Assembly (NCBI GenBank): GCA_905214245.1
Contig: CAJMLO010000031.1
Location: 1 to 14,243, forward strand
DNA from: an uncultured bacterium
Lineage (GTDB): Bacteria; Bacillota; Clostridia; TANB77; CAG-508
Length of the DNA: 14,243 nt
Direction: 5' to 3'
Part shown: in pieces, positions 1-7,233 of the stretch
How positions within the stretch are numbered: the first letter of the stretch is position 1
Layout of the letters: each line of letters starts with the position of its first letter
Notes under the pieces: model-generated
Told to the model about the DNA's origin: nothing
The model's database searches: none
The model's input: only the letters and a program-made list of their open reading frames with translations
Translations under genes and position numbers: made by a program

Positions 1-121
1 TTCCATTATCTCCAAATACAGCTAAAATACTTACTGTAGCAAGAATAATCAAAACTACAATTGTCACAACTAACGCAATTAGCGTTATACCCTTTTGTCT
101 GTCATTTTTTAATTTTTTCAT
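1..121 (-). CDS. Prepilin-like protein, N-terminal part (runs off the window)
   Basis: Only the first 40 residues are visible. They start MKKLKNDRQKGITLIALVVT and continue as an unbroken hydrophobic helix to about residue 34. A short basic leader ending in Gly, followed by ITLIALV and a long hydrophobic stretch, is the type IV prepilin/pseudopilin N-terminus, where a prepilin peptidase would cut after the Gly. The +5 position is Ala instead of the usual Glu. The start is fixed by a GGAGGA ribosome binding site at 131-136, 9 nt upstream. The product would be a membrane-inserted pilin-like or secreted surface protein. The body of the protein lies outside the window, so the specific role cannot be named. 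Confidence 0.75.
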   Translation of the reverse strand, partial: MKKLKNDRQKGITLIALVVTIVVLIILATVSILAVFGDNG

Positions 122-172
122 ACAAAAATATCCTCCTTTTTAACCAGCACACAATCTAAATTTTAAAACGCA

Positions 173-223
173 AAAAGACAGAAATAAAACTATTTTGTTT
201 TAATAGGTTTATCTCTGTCTTTT
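173..223 (-). terminator. Rho-independent terminator of the small minus-strand gene
   Basis: Near-complementary arms of 22 nt (173-194 and 202-223) enclose a 7-nt loop. On the minus strand the stem is followed by a T-rich tail (CTTTTTGCGTTTT). The stop codon at 190-192 lies inside the stem, a common arrangement for a gene overlapping its own terminator. Confidence 0.75.
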
Positions 224-343
224 AATCTATCACAAATAAAGGCAAATTTTATGCCTTCATCTTCATTTATTATTTCGTTAAATGTAAGGTGTGTGTGTGT
301 GTGTGTGTGTTACTCTCCCAACGGTTTTAGCGTTTTTGTTCAT
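190..343 (-). pseudogene. Small gene interrupted by an (AC)11 microsatellite, out of frame as sequenced
   Basis: An ATG at 341-343 is preceded by AAGGAG (356-361, rather long 12-nt spacing) and opens MNKNAKTVGRV. It then enters 11 copies of AC (289-310) encoding alternating Thr-His. As sequenced the frame ends a few codons after the repeat (PYI, stop). One more AC unit (12), or two fewer (9), would join it to a downstream frame beginning LTFNEIINEDEG and ending DRDKPIKTK at the TAG at 190-192, giving 51 aa with 12 units. That stop is embedded in a strong terminator, which suggests the downstream frame is a real gene end. I do not recognise the family. It may be phase-variable, a decayed gene, or a repeat-length sequencing error. 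Confidence 0.4.
289..310. repeat. (GT)11 / (AC)11 dinucleotide microsatellite
   Basis: Eleven perfect uninterrupted GT units on the plus strand. Tracts of this type slip during replication. It lies within a small minus-strand reading frame. Confidence 0.95.
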
Positions 344-424
344 TTCTTTTGTGTGCTCCTTATTTGTTTTTACATTCTTATTCTACCATTTATCTATCTC
401 AAATTTCAATACCTTTTTTCATTT

Positions 425-625
425 TTATTCATTATTCAAGAAATTCATTATTAAATCAATAATAACATCTTTTTCTTTTGGATTTGACTCTGCAATTAAT
501 AAAGTAAGAGCCGTTAATGTATTATTGTCAATAACTTGTTTTTCTTTTTTATACAAAATTCCATAAAAGTTCAAAAAATATATAAATAATGTCACAGCAA
601 TTTTATAGTAAAAAATATTTTTCAA
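425..625 (-). CDS. Doubtful small hypothetical protein (66 aa)
   Basis: The frame begins with TTG and has no recognisable ribosome binding site. It has a hydrophobic N-terminal stretch (about residues 6-24), a KKEK segment, and an amphipathic C-terminal part containing TALTLLIAESNPKEKDV. The C-terminal half reads like protein, while the N-terminal half is the Phe/Tyr/Ile/Leu mix expected from random AT-rich DNA. It lies upstream of the microsatellite-containing small gene on the same strand and could share a transcript with it. The start is uncertain and the frame may be fortuitous. I recognise no family. Confidence 0.3.
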   Translation of the reverse strand: MKNIFYYKIAVTLFIYFLNFYGILYKKEKQVIDNNTLTALTLLIAESNPKEKDVIIDLIMNFLNNE

Positions 626-694
626 CTACTTGAATATTTTTTTGAAAATTTGTAAAAAATATAATTGAATTTAAGATTGGAGGTGCTTTTGATT

Positions 695-799
695 ATGTCA
701 GAGAAAAATAAAAAAGAAAATAAGAAAAATAACAAAAATAATAATAGAAATGAGCAAAACAATGAAAGAATAGATAATAATAGCAATAACAATAAATAG
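695..799 (+). CDS. Asn/Lys-rich microprotein (34 aa)
   Basis: ATG at 695 follows a good ribosome binding site (GGAGGTG, 679-685; 9-nt spacing). It encodes 34 residues starting MSEKNKKENKKN, almost entirely Asn, Lys, Glu and Arg, with no hydrophobic core. About half the residues are Asn. The peptide should be disordered, soluble and highly polar. It is a single-gene unit, closed by a hairpin at 816-873 shared with uvrA on the other strand. The binding site and terminator argue for a real gene. The composition could also arise from A-rich DNA, so function is unknown. A TATAAT-like -10 lies at 660-665 but has no convincing -35. Confidence 0.55.
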   Translation: MSEKNKKENKKNNKNNNRNEQNNERIDNNSNNNK

Positions 800-815
800 T
801 TAGTTTTTTTAATAT

Positions 816-873
816 AAAAGCAGAAGTTTTTGGGTTAATCTTTTTAAGAATATAGCTCTAAACTTCTGCTTTT
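816..873. terminator. Bidirectional terminator between the microprotein gene and uvrA
   Basis: Perfect 14-nt arms AAAAGCAGAAGTTT (816-829) and AAACTTCTGCTTTT (860-873) enclose a 30-nt loop. A and T tracts at the stem base allow termination in both directions. The converging 34-aa gene (plus) and uvrA (minus) face it. Confidence 0.7.
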
Positions 874-934
874 GCATATATTTTGATTATCTTTTAGCAG
901 TACATATCTCATACAAAATATTTTCTCTGCTAAT

Positions 935-3760
935 TTATTTCTCCAAATATTTCTTTAAGAATTTACCTGTATAACTTTGTTCATTTCTGCATATATGTTC
1001 AGGTGATCCAACTGCAACAATTTGACCACCATTATCTCCGCCTTCTGGTCCAAGGTCTATTATATAATCAGCTGTTTTTATTAAATCCAAATTATGTTCT
1101 ATTACAATTACACTGTTTCCTGTGTCAACAAGTCTTTGAAGTATTTCAACCAATTTATGAACATCTGCAATATGAAGTCCTGTTGTAGGCTCATCTAATA
1201 TATATAATGTCTTTCCAGTAGCTTTTTTAGAAAGCTCTGTAGCAAGTTTAATACGTTGTGCCTCTCCACCTGATAGTGTTGTAGATGGTTGTCCTAGTTT
1301 AATATATCCAAGTCCAACATCATACAAAGTTTGTATTTTTTGTTTTATTCTTGGGATATTTTCAAAAAATACTAAGGCTTCTTCAACGGTCATATCAAGT
1401 ACATCTGCTATTGTCTTTCCTTTATATTTTACCTCTAATGTTTCTTTGTTATATCTTTTTCCCTTACATACCTCACATGGTACATAAATATCTGGCAAAA
1501 AGTGCATCTCTATCTTTAATATTCCATCTCCATTACAAGCTTCGCATCTTCCGCCTTGAACATTAAAACTAAATCTTCCTTTTTCATATCCTCTCATTTT
1601 TGCTTCATTTGTACCTGCAAAAATATCACGTATAATGTCAAATGCTCCTGTATATGTTGCAGGATTTGAACGTGGTGTTCTTCCTATTGGAGATTGGTCA
1701 ATATTTATTATTTTATCAATATTATGAAGTCCTTTTATTTCTTTGCATTTTCCCGGTTTTTCTGTTGAACCATTAAGTTCTTTTGCAACTGTCTTATAAA
1801 GTATTTCGTTTACAAGTGTACTTTTTCCAGAACCTGAAACTCCTGTCACACATACAAATTGTCCAAGTGGAAATTTAACATTTATATTTTTCAAATTGTT
1901 TTCTGAAGCTCCTTTTATTTCAAGAGCTTTTCCATTTGATTTTCTTCTCTTTTTAGGTACAGGAATTTGTTTTCTTCCACTTAAATATTGTCCTGTTATA
2001 GAATCAGGTACAAGTTTTATTTCTTCTGCTGTTCCTTGTGCCATAACATTTCCACCATGTACACCTGCACCTGGGCCAATGTCTATAATTTGGTCTGCTG
2101 CATACATTGTATCTTCGTCATGTTCAACTACAAGCACTGTATTGCCTAAATCTCTAAGTTTTTTTAATGTTGCAATAAGTTTTTCGTTATCTCTTTGATG
2201 AAGTCCTATACTTGGCTCATCAAGTATATAAAGTACTCCTGTTAAACCAGAGCCTATTTGTGTTGCAAGTCTAATACGTTGTGCTTCTCCACCTGATAAT
2301 GTTCCAGCACTTCTAGAAAGAGTTAAATATTCAAGACCAACATCCATCAAAAATTGAAGTCTTTTATTAAGTTCTTTAAATATTTGGTCTGCAATCATTT
2401 TGTCTTTTTCACTTAATTGTAATGAATTTAAATAGTCCTTTATCTTATCAATTGACATACTTGTTAATTCATTTATATTTTTATCTCCAACTCTTACTGC
2501 AAGCACTTCTTTTTTTAATCTTGCTCCATTACATTCATGGCATTCACTTTCGCTCATATAATATTCGTAAAAATCTCTCATTCCTTGAGATTTTGTTTCA
2601 TTATGTCTTCTTTCAAGTGTTGGAATTACACCTTCAAAAGGTGCTGTAAATCTTCTTACACCTGCTGAAGAAGCATATTCAAAATCGATTTCTTCTGTTC
2701 CTGTTCCATATAAAATTTTATCTAAAAAGTCTTTTGGAAGTTTCTTTATAGGAACGGAAATATCAACTCCATAATGTCTTGCGATACTTTCAAAATACAT
2801 CTTAGCCATTGTTTCGCCTTTTTTCATTGTGCTTGAGCCAAATGCCTTAACTCCATCATATAATGTTTTATTTTTATCTGGAATAATTAAGTCTGGATCC
2901 ATTTTCATCAAATATCCTATACCTGTACATGCAGGGCAAGCCCCAAAAGGATTGTTAAAAGAAAACATACGTGGAGATAGCTCATCAAAACTAATTCCGC
3001 AGTCTGGACAAGCATAATTTTGACTATATAGTTTTGTTTCTTTTCCAGGAATATCTATGCTTACTAAATTGTTTGCATGTTTTAATGCAATCTCAACAGA
3101 TTCAGTTAATCTGCTTCTGATGTCAGGTTTTATAACTAACCTATCAACAACTATTTCAACATTGTGTTTCTTTTTTCTATCTATACTAATATCATCAGAT
3201 AATTCTACTATTTCTCCATCTATTCTTGCACGAACAAATCCTTCTTTTTGAAAATCTTCTAATAATTTAGTAAATTCACCTTTTCTTCCTCTTACAACAG
3301 GAGCAAGGACTTGAATTTTTGTTCCTTGTTCAAGTTCAAGAATATTATCAACTATTTGGTCTATTGTTTGCTTTTCTATTTTCTTGCCACATTTTGGACA
3401 ATATGGAACACCAATACGTGCATACAATAGACGAATATAGTCATAAATTTCTGTAACTGTACCAACTGTAGAACGTGGATTTTTAGATGTAGTTTTTTGG
3501 TCAATTGATATAGCAGGAGATAATCCTTCTATCAATTCTACATCAGGTTTTTCCATCAATCCTAAAAATTGTCTTGCATATGAAGATAAACTTTCAACAT
3601 ATCTTCTTTGACCTTCAGCATATAGTGTGTCAAATGCTAAAGATGATTTTCCAGAGCCTGAAAGTCCAGTAATGACAACAAGTTTATCACGTGGTATCTC
3701 TAGATTTATATTCTTTAAATTGTGCTCTTTTGCACCTTTTATAATAATACTATTTTGCAT
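935..3760 (-). CDS. uvrA: UvrABC excinuclease, ATPase subunit A (UvrA)
   Basis: The DNA-damage sensor of nucleotide excision repair: a UvrA dimer scans DNA, loads UvrB at lesions and leaves. The 941-aa length is normal for the family. Two ABC ATPase modules are visible: Walker A GLSGSGKSS at residues 32-40 and GVSGSGKST near 640, and LSGGEAQRI signatures near 490 and 830. Zinc-binding cysteine pairs are present: CPKC near 120, CPDC...CPAC at about 250-280, and CEACNGDG...CEVCKG at about 740-766. The ATG at 3760 is preceded by AAAGGAAAGTG. A perfect sigma-A promoter lies at 3794-3822. uvrA usually follows uvrB in one operon; here two unrelated genes intervene and it has its own promoter. No Bacillus-type LexA operator (GAAC-N4-GTTC) is visible. 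It is closed by the shared hairpin at 816-873. Confidence 0.98.
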   Translation of the reverse strand: MQNSIIIKGAKEHNLKNINLEIPRDKLVVITGLSGSGKSSLAFDTLYAEGQRRYVESLSSYARQFLGLMEKPDVELIEGLSPAISIDQKTTSKNPRSTVGTVTEIYDYIRLLYARIGVPYCPKCGKKIEKQTIDQIVDNILELEQGTKIQVLAPVVRGRKGEFTKLLEDFQKEGFVRARIDGEIVELSDDISIDRKKKHNVEIVVDRLVIKPDIRSRLTESVEIALKHANNLVSIDIPGKETKLYSQNYACPDCGISFDELSPRMFSFNNPFGACPACTGIGYLMKMDPDLIIPDKNKTLYDGVKAFGSSTMKKGETMAKMYFESIARHYGVDISVPIKKLPKDFLDKILYGTGTEEIDFEYASSAGVRRFTAPFEGVIPTLERRHNETKSQGMRDFYEYYMSESECHECNGARLKKEVLAVRVGDKNINELTSMSIDKIKDYLNSLQLSEKDKMIADQIFKELNKRLQFLMDVGLEYLTLSRSAGTLSGGEAQRIRLATQIGSGLTGVLYILDEPSIGLHQRDNEKLIATLKKLRDLGNTVLVVEHDEDTMYAADQIIDIGPGAGVHGGNVMAQGTAEEIKLVPDSITGQYLSGRKQIPVPKKRRKSNGKALEIKGASENNLKNINVKFPLGQFVCVTGVSGSGKSTLVNEILYKTVAKELNGSTEKPGKCKEIKGLHNIDKIINIDQSPIGRTPRSNPATYTGAFDIIRDIFAGTNEAKMRGYEKGRFSFNVQGGRCEACNGDGILKIEMHFLPDIYVPCEVCKGKRYNKETLEVKYKGKTIADVLDMTVEEALVFFENIPRIKQKIQTLYDVGLGYIKLGQPSTTLSGGEAQRIKLATELSKKATGKTLYILDEPTTGLHIADVHKLVEILQRLVDTGNSVIVIEHNLDLIKTADYIIDLGPEGGDNGGQIVAVGSPEHICRNEQSYTGKFLKKYLEK

Positions 3761-3793
3761 AATAAATCACTTTCCTTTTTTCTCAATAAATTC

Positions 3794-3822
3794 ATTATAA
3801 AACATAAGTTTGTGTTTGTCAA
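3794..3822 (-). promoter_or_regulatory. Consensus sigma-A promoter for uvrA
   Basis: On the minus strand, TTGACA (3822-3817), a 17-nt spacer and TATAAT (3799-3794) match consensus at all 12 positions. It lies about 35-60 nt upstream of the uvrA start codon. Confidence 0.85.
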
Positions 3823-3836
3823 TACAGATATTGACA
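3817..3836. promoter_or_regulatory. Palindrome formed by the two divergent -35 boxes
   Basis: TGTCAATA (3817-3824), CAGA, TATTGACA (3829-3836): a perfect 8-bp inverted repeat spanning both -35 elements. A dimeric regulator bound here would control both directions. It may also be a plain consequence of two facing TTGACA boxes. Confidence 0.6.
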
Positions 3837-3859
3837 TGCCTATTTGTCTGTATTATAAT
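3831..3859 (+). promoter_or_regulatory. Consensus sigma-A promoter for the 94-aa gene
   Basis: TTGACA (3831-3836), a 17-nt spacer and TATAAT (3854-3859), a perfect match. The start codon at 3950 gives a leader of about 85 nt. The leader contains an imperfect hairpin (about 3879-3913). Confidence 0.88.
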
Positions 3860-3949
3860 ATCAATTATGATATTTTTGATATGCATTGCAAGTTAATACT
3901 GCATGCAATATCGAAGCTTAAAAATTTTTCAATATAAGGAGGTAACTTT

Positions 3950-4234
3950 ATGAATCATGGCATCACTATTGAAGAACGGCTGGAGATTTTCGCCGAGAAA
4001 GGGTATCTTGGAGGTTTCACTTTAAGAATTTGGGATTCTAAAGCCAAAAGTCTTAGAAAGCAAGGAATTATCCTCGACAACCCTCAACCAACCGGAAGAA
4101 AAGGAGAAGCACAGTATGAAGTTTGCTTTTTGTTCCCTGTTCCCGGCACATTTTCAGAAAAGCTTTACAATATAGCTATGGAATATCGCAGAGATCGCTG
4201 TCTTTCGTTCTCTGCATTAATACCAACTAAATAG
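3950..4234 (+). CDS. Orphan small protein (94 aa)
   Basis: ATG follows a near-perfect ribosome binding site (AAGGAGGTAACTTT). The gene is driven by a consensus promoter and closed by a strong hairpin at 4240-4275, so it is certainly a transcription unit. The protein starts MNHGITIEERLEIFAEKGYL, has a central basic segment (SKAKSLRKQG) and a PTGRKGEAQYEV stretch, and a C-terminal part with aromatic and charged residues. There is no signal peptide or membrane helix, so it is probably a soluble cytoplasmic protein. I recognise no family. Its codons (CGG, CTG, GCC, GAG near the 5' end) look richer in GC than those of its neighbours. It sits between uvrB and uvrA, which normally adjoin, on the opposite strand. 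Both points suggest a later insertion. Confidence 0.85.
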   Translation: MNHGITIEERLEIFAEKGYLGGFTLRIWDSKAKSLRKQGIILDNPQPTGRKGEAQYEVCFLFPVPGTFSEKLYNIAMEYRRDRCLSFSALIPTK

Positions 4235-4239
4235 CTATG

Positions 4240-4275
4240 AAAAAACAGTCAATACTTTGTATTGGCTGTTTTTTT
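4240..4275. terminator. Bidirectional terminator between converging small genes
   Basis: 16-nt arms AAAAAACAGTCAATAC (4240-4255) and GTATTGGCTGTTTTTT (4259-4274) with one G-T pair and a 3-nt loop, followed by T-rich DNA. It serves the 94-aa plus-strand gene and the 66-aa minus-strand gene. Confidence 0.9.
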
Positions 4276-4279
4276 CTTT

Positions 4280-4480
4280 TCATCCATGATAATACGGCTT
4301 TACTTTAGAAGAATTCCAATCAACCTCATTCCATTGACTAGAACTTTTAACTTCTAACTCATGAACTTTTTGTCCAATTGGACAAAACCGACATGCACTT
4401 GTATTTAATGTTTGAAAATTTTTCTGTGCTGCCTCTTGGCACCGCATACATTGTTCATTTAATTTCTCAAGCTCATCCAT
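4280..4480 (-). CDS. Small four-cysteine protein, likely zinc-binding (66 aa)
   Basis: The start codon follows a strong AAAGGAGG site. The protein begins MDELEKLNEQC and has two CxxC pairs (C11/C14 and C30/C33) separated by 15 residues. The second is in a CRFCPIGQKVHELE context, a layout suited to a single tetrahedral metal site. The C-terminus is polar and Trp-containing (QWNEVDW). It has no signal peptide or membrane helix. It lies 64 nt downstream of uvrB on the same strand with its own candidate promoter at 4513-4541, so it may be transcribed with uvrB or alone. I cannot assign a function. The CPIG-type pair resembles short zinc-ribbon-like proteins of clostridial genomes, which is only an impression. 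Confidence 0.8.
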   Translation of the reverse strand: MDELEKLNEQCMRCQEAAQKNFQTLNTSACRFCPIGQKVHELEVKSSSQWNEVDWNSSKVKPYYHG

Positions 4481-4512
4481 ACAAGTTTCCTCCTTTTAGA
4501 GTTTATACAAAT

Positions 4513-4541
4513 ATAATACTACAATCGCTTTGCTTTTTCAA
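4513..4541 (-). promoter_or_regulatory. Candidate promoter for the four-cysteine protein gene
   Basis: TTGAAA (4541-4536), a 17-nt spacer and TATTAT (4518-4513) on the minus strand, just after the uvrB stop codon. Confidence 0.5.
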
Positions 4542-4544
4542 TAT

Positions 4545-6501
4545 TTACAGATTGCTTTCTAGCTCTTTAATCTTGTCTCTTAACTCAGCAGCTTTTTCAA
4601 ATTCCATATTTGCTGCATATTTAAGCATTTCATCTGTAAGTTTATTTATTACATCTTCTATACTTTCTTCCTTGCTAATATTATATTTAGTTTCCGCTTC
4701 TTCTATAATACTTGCTCTAATAGTATCTCTAACAGATTTTTGAATTGTTTTAGGTACAATTCCATGTTCCTTATTATATTCTTGTTGTATTTTTCTTCTT
4801 CTGTTTGTTTCTGATATAGCTTTTTCCATAGAATCAGTAAGCTCATCAGCATACATTATAACCTTTCCATCTGTATTTCTAGCAGCACGACCAATTGTTT
4901 GTATTAGTGATCTTTCAGAACGAAGGAATCCTTCCTTGTCTGCATCAAGTATAGCAACTAAAGAAACCTCTGGTATATCAAGACCTTCTCTTAAAAGGTT
5001 AATTCCAACTAAAACATCAAACTCTCCAAGTCTTAAATTACGTATTATTTCCATTCTCTCTAATGCCTTAATATCAGAATGCATGTATTTAACCTTTATA
5101 TCAAGTCCTGATAAATAATCTGTTAAATCTTCTGCCATTTTTTTTGTTAATGTAGTAACAAGTACTCTCTCTTTCTTTTCTACTCTTTCATGAATTTGGT
5201 CAATTAAATCATCTATCTGATTCATAACAGGTTTAACTTCTATCTTCGGATCAAGTAGTCCAGTAGGTCTTATAATTTGTTCAACAATATTATCCTTTGA
5301 ATGTTCTAATTCATACTCCGCAGGTGTTGCAGAAACAAATACAACTTGATTTATCCTTTCTTCAAACTCTTCAAATTTAAGAGGTCTATTGTCAAAAGCT
5401 GATGGAAGTCTAAAGCCATACTTTACAAGTGATTCTTTCCTTGCTCTATCTCCATTATACATTGCTTTTACCTGTGGTATAGTTGCATGAGATTCATCAA
5501 TTAACATCAAATAATCTTTTGGAAAATAATCAAATAGAGTATATGGAGGACTTCCCGCTTCTCTTCCACTAATATGTCTAGAATAGTTTTCTATACCTTG
5601 GCAAAAGCCTGTTTCCTTCATCATTTCTATATCAAAATTTGTTCTTTCCTCTATCCTCTGTGCTTCTATCAATTTATTGTTATCTTTAAAATACTGTACT
5701 CTCTCCTCTTTCTCTTTTTCTATCCCCTCTATTGCTCTTTGCATTTTTTCAGAAGTCGTAACATAATGAGAATTTGGATATATCATTACATGATTTCTAA
5801 CTGACACAATCTTTCCTGTTAAAGGATTTATCTCCGATATTTTTTCTATTTCATCATCCCAAAATTCAACTCTAATAGCTGTTTCACTCTTATTTGAAGG
5901 ATATATCTCAAGTATATCACCTTTAGCCCTAAATGTACCTCTTTTAAAATCAAGCTCATTTCTACTATATTGCATATTAATAAGCTTTTTCATTATCTCA
6001 TTTCTTTCCTTTTTCATTCCAGGCCTTAATGATACAATCATATGTTCGTAATCTATTGGATCTCCCAAACCATATATACAAGAAACTGATGCAACAATTA
6101 TAACATCACGTGTTTCGAATAATGATGCAGTTGCAGAATGACGTAGTTTATCTATCTCATCATTTATAGAAGAGTCTTTCTCTATATATGTATCAGATTG
6201 AGCTATATATGCTTCTGGTTGATAATAATCATAAAACGATACAAAATATTCAACTCTATTTTCAGGAAAGAATTCTTTAAATTCTGAATATAACTGTCCT
6301 GCTAATGTTTTATTGTGTGCCAGTACAAGTGTTGGCTTCTGTACAGTATTTATTATATTTGCCATTGTAAATGTTTTTCCGTGATCCTGTAACGCCTAAA
6401 AGCGTTTGATATTTTTTTCCCGCTTCTATACCTTTACTTAAATATTCTATCGCCTGTGGTTGGTCCCCAGTTGGCTTATACTCTGAATGTAACTTGAACA
6501 T
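4545..6501 (-). pseudogene. uvrB: UvrABC excinuclease subunit B (UvrB), frameshifted in Walker A
   Basis: UvrB is the helicase-like subunit that verifies damage and recruits UvrC. The start is ATG 6501 (MFKLHSEYKPTGDQPQA) after AAGGGGG. The first frame runs to TLLGVTGS and then goes wrong. The remainder, beginning GKTFTMANIIN, continues in another frame to 4545. Removing one base (G at 6381, plus strand) restores GVTGSGKT at residues 36-43 and a normal 651-aa protein. Downstream everything is intact: the YDYYQPEAY beta-hairpin, DESH box (MLIDESHATIPQ), QTIGRAARN motif VI and the C-terminal UVR domain. As sequenced, a product started at the later ATG (6365) would lack Walker A and could not hydrolyse ATP. 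The single clean lesion suggests either a sequencing error or a very recent mutation. An extended -10 promoter lies at 6606-6634. Confidence 0.93.
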
Positions 6502-6605
6502 ATTTTCCCCCTTATGCTTCCATTTTATTAATTCTAAAAATGTGACCATGTTAAATTTCCGAGACGACGTTTAAAAAACTTTAACCTCTTTTTATCACTT
6601 TACAT

Positions 6606-6634
6606 ATTATATCAAATTTTATATTTATTTAAAA
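6606..6634 (-). promoter_or_regulatory. Extended -10 promoter for uvrB
   Basis: On the minus strand TGATATAAT (6614-6606) combines a perfect -10 with the TGN extension. The -35 (TTTTAA, 6634-6629) is poor, as expected for extended -10 promoters. The leader to the uvrB ATG is about 100 nt. Confidence 0.55.
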
Positions 6635-6677
6635 CATTTTTCATTAAGAAATTTATTATAACTATGCTCTAAAGTGA

Positions 6678-6713
6678 CAAAAAATCTTCTTTTTATAAAA
6701 AGAAGATTTTTTG
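6678..6713 (-). terminator. Terminator of the nrdDG operon
   Basis: Perfect 17-nt arms (6678-6694 and 6697-6713) with a 2-nt loop, followed on the minus strand by a T tract. It starts 17 nt after the nrdG stop codon. Confidence 0.9.
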
Positions 6714-6729
6714 TTATAATTATTACATA

Positions 6730-7221
6730 TTATTTAAAAGGTATTATCTGATGAGTCTTTAAACTTTGTTTTACATCAATTACTCTTTGATTCTCAGAAC
6801 CCTTCCATTCAAGTGTAGGATTGTGAAGTGCATCTACATATTGTCCATCTACTAATACATCTAGGTATTTAACTACTTCTTTATCTTTTAAATCTTTGTC
6901 AAATTTATATCCAGACCAAGCCCAAACATTCTTTTGAGGATATTTTGCTTTAAAAGCTTTTACAAGTTTTGTAGTCCCTTCTATATTGTTTGGATGCATT
7001 GGCTCTCCACCAAGTATAGACAATCCCTCTACATTTTCATTATCACATAATTCTAAAATTCTGTTTATAGTTGCATCTGTAAATTCTTTTCCACCTTTGA
7101 AATCATGTGTCTCTGGATTAAAACAATTCTTACAATTAAATGCACATCCTTGCATAAATATTGATACTCTTACTCCAGGACCATTTGAAATATCCATTTT
7201 TCTTATCTTGTTATATCTCAT
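6730..7221 (-). CDS. nrdG: Anaerobic ribonucleotide reductase activating protein (NrdG)
   Basis: A radical-SAM enzyme that uses an iron-sulfur cluster and S-adenosylmethionine to make the glycyl radical on NrdD. The CxxxCxxC cluster motif is CAFNCKNC near residues 26-33, directly after the family's NGPGVRVSIFMQG stretch. The LSILGGEPMHPNN segment is the SAM-contacting GGEP region. The 163-aa length is normal. I chose the ATG at 7221 (MRYNKIRKMD), with AGAGGT 8 nt upstream, over the in-frame TTG at 7227, which lies too close to that site. It starts 12 nt after the nrdD stop, so it is translated from the same transcript, and its ribosome binding site overlaps the nrdD stop codon. Confidence 0.97.
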   Translation of the reverse strand: MRYNKIRKMDISNGPGVRVSIFMQGCAFNCKNCFNPETHDFKGGKEFTDATINRILELCDNENVEGLSILGGEPMHPNNIEGTTKLVKAFKAKYPQKNVWAWSGYKFDKDLKDKEVVKYLDVLVDGQYVDALHNPTLEWKGSENQRVIDVKQSLKTHQIIPFK

Positions 7222-7233
7222 AAACAATTACCT

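Noticed and set aside
251..566. Plus-strand frames reading Cys-Val repeats through the GT tract
   Set aside because: They are translations of the microsatellite and AT-rich DNA in other frames, with no ribosome binding site.
3761..3949. LexA/SOS operator controlling uvrA
   Set aside because: No GAAC-N4-GTTC type site was found here or upstream of uvrB.
4500..6560. Programmed ribosomal frameshifting in uvrB
   Set aside because: No slippery heptamer or release-factor-type signal is at the break, and UvrB is not known to need one. A plain one-base insertion explains it.
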